Assembly (NCBI GenBank): GCA_005885325.1 | Contig: VAYX01000115.1 | Span: 1-6,001 of the forward strand | Length of the DNA stretch: 6,001 nucleotides | Direction of reading: 5' to 3' | Source of the DNA: Actinomycetota bacterium | GTDB lineage: Bacteria > Actinomycetota > UBA4738 > HRBIN12 | The notes under the pieces: model-generated | Told to the model about the DNA's origin: nothing | Database searches by the model: none | Seen by the model: the letters and a program-made list of their open reading frames with translations, nothing else | Program-made: the position numbers and the translations under genes | Shown: in pieces, positions 5,501 to 6,001 of the stretch | How the letters are laid out: each line of letters starts with the position of its first letter | How positions within the stretch are numbered: the first letter of the stretch is position 1

Positions 5501-6001
5501 AGGTCCGGCGGGATCACCGGGATGGCGTCGAGGACCATGCCCATCGGCGAGTTGGTGCCCTCGACGAAGTTCGAGACGACCTTGAGCCGCTTGATGGCCT
5601 TCAGCCGGCGGGTCCCCTTGGCCGTGTCGATCTGGCCCCGCAGGGACTCGGCCTCCTCCTCCAGGCGGAGGTCCTGGAGCAGGCGCTTGATGGCCTCGGC
5701 ACCCATGCCGCCGTCGAAGTAGTCGCCGAACCGCTCCCGGAGCGAGCGATACACGGAGTCGTCGGCCACGAGCTGCTTCACGTTCAGGTTCTTGAACGCC
5801 GTCAGGACCTCGTCCAGGTGATCGGTCTCACGCTTGGTGGCCTCGGTCAGGCGCTCGATGTCGCGCTGGGCCTCCCTGCGGGCCGCGGAGAGCTGTGCGC
5901 CCTTGGCCCCCTCGGCCTCGAGCTCACGGAGGCGGTCCTCCAGCTCGGCCAGCCGTCCCTTGATCTCCTCGTCACGCTCCGCGTCGAACTCGTGCTTCTC
6001 C
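2557..6001 (-). CDS. rpoC: DNA-directed RNA polymerase subunit beta', 5' end outside window
   Basis: The largest RNA polymerase subunit, holding the catalytic Mg2+. 1147 residues are visible; the roughly 190-200 N-terminal ones, including the first zinc site, lie past the right edge. The frame stays open to 6001, so the GTG at 5781 is not the start. In order: a charged helical segment (5785-6000) matching the actinobacterial beta' insert; the core GMVLDAIPVIPPDLRPMVQL with the NRNNRLKRL and GRRGRPVTGPGNRPLK segments; the active site NADFDGDQ, Asp codons at 4867-4869, 4861-4863 and 4855-4857; the bridge helix NSGARGNIMQIRQIAGMRG (about 4035-4095); the second zinc site, Cys codons at 3823-3825, 3592-3594, 3571-3573 and 3562-3564; and the trigger loop GEPGTQLTMRTFHTGG (about 3430-3485). 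No large proteobacterial SI3 insert interrupts the trigger loop. rpoB should precede it outside the window. Stop TAG 2557-2559. Confidence 0.98.
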   Translation of the reverse strand, partial: EKHEFDAERDEEIKGRLAELEDRLRELEAEGAKGAQLSAARREAQRDIERLTEATKRETDHLDEVLTAFKNLNVKQLVADDSVYRSLRERFGDYFDGGMGAEAIKRLLQDLRLEEEAESLRGQIDTAKGTRRLKAIKRLKVVSNFVEGTNSPMGMVLDAIPVIPPDLRPMVQLDGGRFATSDLNDLYRRVINRNNRLKRLLDLQAPEIIVNNEKRMLQEAVDALFDNGRRGRPVTGPGNRPLKSISDMLKGKQGRFRQNLLGKRVDYSGRSVIVVGPQLRLHQCGLPKQMALELFKPFVMKRLVDQALAQNIKSAKRMVERARPQVWDVLEEVIKEHPVMLNRAPTLHRLGIQAFEPVLVEGKAIQIHPLVCAAFNADFDGDQMAVHVPLSSEAQAEARVLMLSTNNILSPAHGRPIAVPSQDMVLGIYYLTLEPIPPEKDEEVPRFSSADEAMMALDHKLITLHDAIKVRLPGKALPAELLPETVNVSDDGASPVPVIMTSAGQVIFNQAFPDDFEYVTHALMKGDVGKVVDACVHRYDRATVEQILDNLKNVGFHYATRAGVTLGVQDVTTPPDKAKILDLYEGRARKIEQQYVRGIITDDERRQELIEIWTEATDKVRDAMEAQFSRTNPIYMMANSGARGNIMQIRQIAGMRGLVANPKGEIIPRPIKSNFREGLSVLEYFISTHGARKGLADTALRTADSGYLTRRLVDVAQELIVREDDCGTDRSVPVQVSIETPHGTRERNAHLDTSLFGRALAEDVKGPDRKKIASKGQELDDALVEKLADSGVDVVHVRSATGCEAEYGVCRLCYGWSLASGRLVDIGESVGIVAAQSIGEPGTQLTMRTFHTGGVAGEDITHGLPRVVELFEARRPKGEALITELPGTVTIEDDEEKKERRITVTSDDGEQVQYKVSFRARLTVGDGEKVEVGQQLTEGSVNPHEKLRIEGVQALQRHLVEEVQQVYRSQGVTIHDKHIELIVRQMLRKVQVIEPGDTDFLPGDLVDRRRFEAANRDAVENGNTPASARPQLLGITKASLATDSWLSAASFQETTRVLTEAAIGAKSDQLLGLKENVIIGKLIPAGTGMGRYRNVQVRIKPEAIPEYWLARQRELAAAAGEAEPSLAGLTREEAEQMLGGGAYAPEE

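Overview
The window is GC-rich bacterial chromosome carrying parts of two core information-processing loci on the minus strand, with two accessory genes on the plus strand between them. The organism is most likely a member of the Actinomycetota. RpoC matches the actinobacterial form of beta' throughout and begins, at the window edge, in the charged helical insert typical of that phylum. The rpoC / rpsL-rpsG neighbourhood, the S12 and S7 sequences and the strong G/C preference at third codon positions agree. The bridge-helix sequence (NSGARGNIMQIRQIAGMRG) is unlike the mycobacterial GATGNFTQTRTLAGMKG, so a deep-branching, non-mycobacterial lineage is a reasonable inference. A genus cannot be named from this sequence.

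Layout by coordinate. 4-851, minus: rpsL (S12) then rpsG (S7), separated by 2 bases, the start of a str operon that should continue into fusA/tuf beyond the left edge. 852-1116: intergenic region with a minus-strand promoter (about 1025-1054) and a long rpsL leader that can fold into three consecutive hairpins plus a fourth that looks like an intrinsic terminator about 45 bases before the rpsL start. A probable leaderless promoter for the next gene lies on the plus strand. 1117-1896, plus: an inositol-monophosphatase-family phosphatase with all catalytic residues. 1897-2073: intergenic, holding a perfect 16-bp inverted repeat whose two arms are each a TTGTCAA-N4-TTGACAA-type palindrome, most simply a pair of operators. 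2074-2550, plus: a MarR-family repressor, the likely ligand of those operators. 2557-6001, minus: rpoC, complete at its C-terminus and cut by the right edge at its N-terminus. It converges on marR with only 6 bases between the stop codons.

How the parts fit together: RpoC, S12 and S7 are essential transcription and translation components that many bacteria encode close together. Here that minus-strand run is interrupted by the phosphatase-marR pair, so rpsL-rpsG cannot simply read through from rpoC in a short operon and appears to have its own promoter and a structured, possibly attenuating leader. The MarR gene probably represses itself through the twin operators; whether it also affects the phosphatase or distant genes cannot be seen.

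I do not see a novel defence or mobile system. The two signals worth testing are the folded rpsL leader with its terminator-like hairpin and the double MarR operator. No tRNA, rRNA, insertion sequence or CRISPR array was recognised.
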